Source: an uncultured Desulfovibrio sp. (GTDB lineage: Bacteria > Desulfobacterota > Desulfovibrionia > Desulfovibrionales > Desulfovibrionaceae). Taken from it: a stretch of DNA of 14,819 bases. Location: positions 1 to 14,819 of the forward strand of contig UQJT01000050.1 in NCBI GenBank assembly GCA_900541395.1. The letters run 5' to 3'. The notes beneath the pieces are model-generated. The model was not told the DNA's origin. It did not search any database and was given only the letters and a program-made list of their open reading frames with translations. The translations under genes were made by a program, and so were the position numbers. Within the stretch, counting starts at the first letter, position 1, and every line of letters starts with the position of its first letter. Positions 14,101-14,819 of this stretch are shown piece after piece.

Positions 14101-14819
14101 CGGTGGACAGCTTAGCCCGACTTTCCGACAGGCTCAGACAACGCAAATCCACCATGACGCGGGCCATGCGGCAAAGTTCGGCGCACGCCTCGTCGCCCAG
14201 CGCGGGGTCGTCCACAATCAGGGTGCGCACATACGCTTCGGCCAGTTCCTGCTGGGTCACGGCCCCGGTGCGGCCGCCCGCGCCCAGGATGTCCATATAC
14301 ATGGACAGCATGCGCGGAGAACCCAAAAGAATTTTTTGGGGGTCCGCCACATCCGCCGGGTTCACGCCCTGTTCCTCCAGAAACGGAACGACGTCCGCCT
14401 CGAAATCCAGCGCGCCCACCGTGACGGTCGCCTCCCATTTGACGGAGGACAAGCGGCTGTCGTAGCGCACGTCAAAGGAGCGACAGGCCGCCACCGTGGT
14501 CACATTCGGCAACCGTGAGACCCGATGCAACAGGCCCAAAAACACGCTCAGGACGCGGCGCTCCTGGGCGATGGACAGCACGTCCAGAGAGTCGACCAGC
14601 AGGACTACGGGACGGCGTTCCGCCAACCGGGCCAGGTTGCCGAAAAACACGTCCCCCAGGCCGTCGAAATCGGCCGACCCGAAATCCCTGGTTTGGAGAA
14701 AAATTACCCCCGGCTCCGAGCGGCGCTCCAACGCGTCCAGCATATCGAGCAACAGGCAGGTTTTTCCCGCGCCCGGCTCCCCCTCCACCAGCACCAGCCG
14801 CTTGCCGTCCCCCACCAAC
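11111..14819 (-). CDS. STAND-family NTPase, C-terminal 1,235 residues (5' end outside window)
   Basis: The frame is open to the window edge; the first visible codon is an internal-looking TTG, so the N-terminus (usually the effector) is missing. Counting from there: Walker A GEPGAGKT (13-20), Walker B VVLLVDSLD (71-79, D76), VAACRSFD (109-116) with a sensor-type Arg, GSPRMLSMYMDIL (156-168), and a winged-helix-like part ending YAFSHQTLVDILAV near 260. This order fits STAND/NACHT-like signalling ATPases. From about residue 280 to the end are helical, possibly HEAT/ARM-like repeats (for example DPAVRAVVLNQLPYIL) with no catalytic motif. Such giant proteins in bacteria often are anti-phage sensors (Avs-like), where the C-terminal repeats bind a phage protein; that role here is inferred. 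Sampled G+C drops from 45/60 (14221-14280, ATPase part) to 19/60 (13261-13320) and 25/60 (11521-11580). The frame is intact, so the gene is probably functional. Confidence 0.82.
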   Translation of the reverse strand, partial: LVGDGKRLVLVEGEPGAGKTCLLLDMLDALERRSEPGVIFLQTRDFGSADFDGLGDVFFGNLARLAERRPVVLLVDSLDVLSIAQERRVLSVFLGLLHRVSRLPNVTTVAACRSFDVRYDSRLSSVKWEATVTVGALDFEADVVPFLEEQGVNPADVADPQKILLGSPRMLSMYMDILGAGGRTGAVTQQELAEAYVRTLIVDDPALGDEACAELCRMARVMVDLRCLSLSESRAKLSTDLARRLLSAGVLVRTERGYAFSHQTLVDILAVMAADVDQLGLADFIRALKPVPFVRPSVRAFFFHLRAHAPERFVRETRAALAADDLAFHLKRLLAASLADIVPTDDDWLLLKYLFQRHPDLFSVFFEAADADRWEPLFHKRLLPWWRETDNGPWLFRHAVKASGWGGLTSGAFVDMWLEVLDREDVGTNAAWPLIRALEKWTFWMEPRLDEIFRRLMQKADINTLEFLGNPLSRWVAATDAHDDLLWEYVAYQVDTTERVWDESQKFFCRSHDFYKKTFFAERMEASETLLSLAVSFIEDWSRTQNEVQGVVFPGGHFLKHTSHHKNRSQGNIIYRGEGIEILLDCLEQACSRHGRDDTDWWRTHRDSLLHSQERALQYLGILGCQARPESNIAAIESLLLAVRETHGYPFEYELGCLLQAVAFELKDTRLSEIENILLHLYEEEGKADSLVLRTRRDWLQAIPAPLRSRTAQALIDKVNKAAGPSTRKPPVLFRGGPVHAPFSFEVFLNASDAGVVRLLSHYAEYRDWENRVDDLVGGTNEVSWELRRAASLDPDRFSAFLKLHGRDIPALFRGAILGGLGHHMDQRRPSSSEKDWFPRSLPDTTVWLDAVLNLLECSERGDKKIFGWLEALQICAREVRTLTDVERVCFLLMSCTTLASDIDVKEDDDLLSHGLNCLQGKAAEAAMRLTASCLENSLMDLPEMLTTLLVRFAKDRDPAVRAVVLNQLPYILYKKPDIGWVLLEACVSSGPKALWNHAYECLYHSYTREFERVDGYLQRMKAEAMPEAGKTWGLLATLAFLSGHLAWKQVREALREMDVEEAWKGAMDVLITNIHNAKYYALCAQGIDSILSERKLDIKIGGMLNRLFWDKDGRFTSFPLDFIRKCFVYKNTHPQDRTDFFHPLGKWLLWISNHDAELGITVTEWMVHYAQDHKRWILVEREIPHLLTRFFREAEDNEEVDGGALLKRVVALQDEFLVLGTDRIEEWLEAAERP

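Noticed and set aside
13373..14518. Plus-strand open frame of 381 codons opposite the STAND NTPase
   Set aside because: It lies wholly within the G+C-rich ATPase part of the real gene and has shadow-like composition.
1..14819. CRISPR array, tRNA genes or integrase gene
   Set aside because: I found no regular repeat-spacer array, no tRNA fold other than the tmRNA, and no tyrosine or serine recombinase motif in any frame.

Overview
The window reads as an accessory region next to the tmRNA gene (ssrA) of a GC-rich Desulfovibrio-like bacterium. The assignment rests on the tmRNA (10545-10922, minus strand), whose encoded tag reads ANNDYDYAYAA, a form I associate with Desulfovibrionaceae. The G+C-rich phage-type genes and the hairpin-rich intergenic repeats agree with this. 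Lineage is an inference from the sequence; no search was run.

Left part (1-7454): pieces of one prophage, all on the minus strand and read from right to left. A promoter at 7426-7454 drives a phage replication-initiation protein and a DnaB-type helicase, joined by a 4-base start/stop overlap. Next comes a two-gene cassette, rloA (AAA15/ABC-like ATPase) and rloB (Toprim-like), the pair known from AbiL-type abortive-infection systems, with its own candidate promoter and clearly lower G+C. After a hairpin-rich repeat the packaging genes follow: a small coiled-coil/membrane protein, terminase small and large subunits, and a 69-residue phage protein. The last 51 bases of the repeat recur exactly at 1-51, so the packaging genes are bracketed by repeat copies.

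Middle (7455-8824): mostly non-coding and AT-rich in places. It holds one 72-codon plus-strand gene of unknown function, with a palindromic AT-rich promoter region and a clear terminator.

Right-middle (8825-10567): the 3' end of ssrA plus its terminator is present twice, intact at 10487-10567 and decayed at 8825-8907. This is the footprint of integration at ssrA. Between the copies lie a frameshifted portal-like fragment, a ParD/RelB-like antitoxin with a ParE/RelE-like toxin, and a frameshifted fragment of a second, different terminase large subunit. No integrase is visible, so this looks like a decayed element.

Right end (11111-14819): the 3' part of a very large STAND-type NTPase gene (P-loop domain followed by roughly 950 residues of helical sequence), cut by the window edge. 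Its ATPase half is very G+C-rich and its C-terminal half is much more AT-rich. Such proteins often act as phage sensors (Avs-like), but the N-terminal effector is out of view.

Together the window holds three defence-type loci (RloAB, toxin-antitoxin, STAND NTPase) and the debris of at least two phages around an ssrA integration site.
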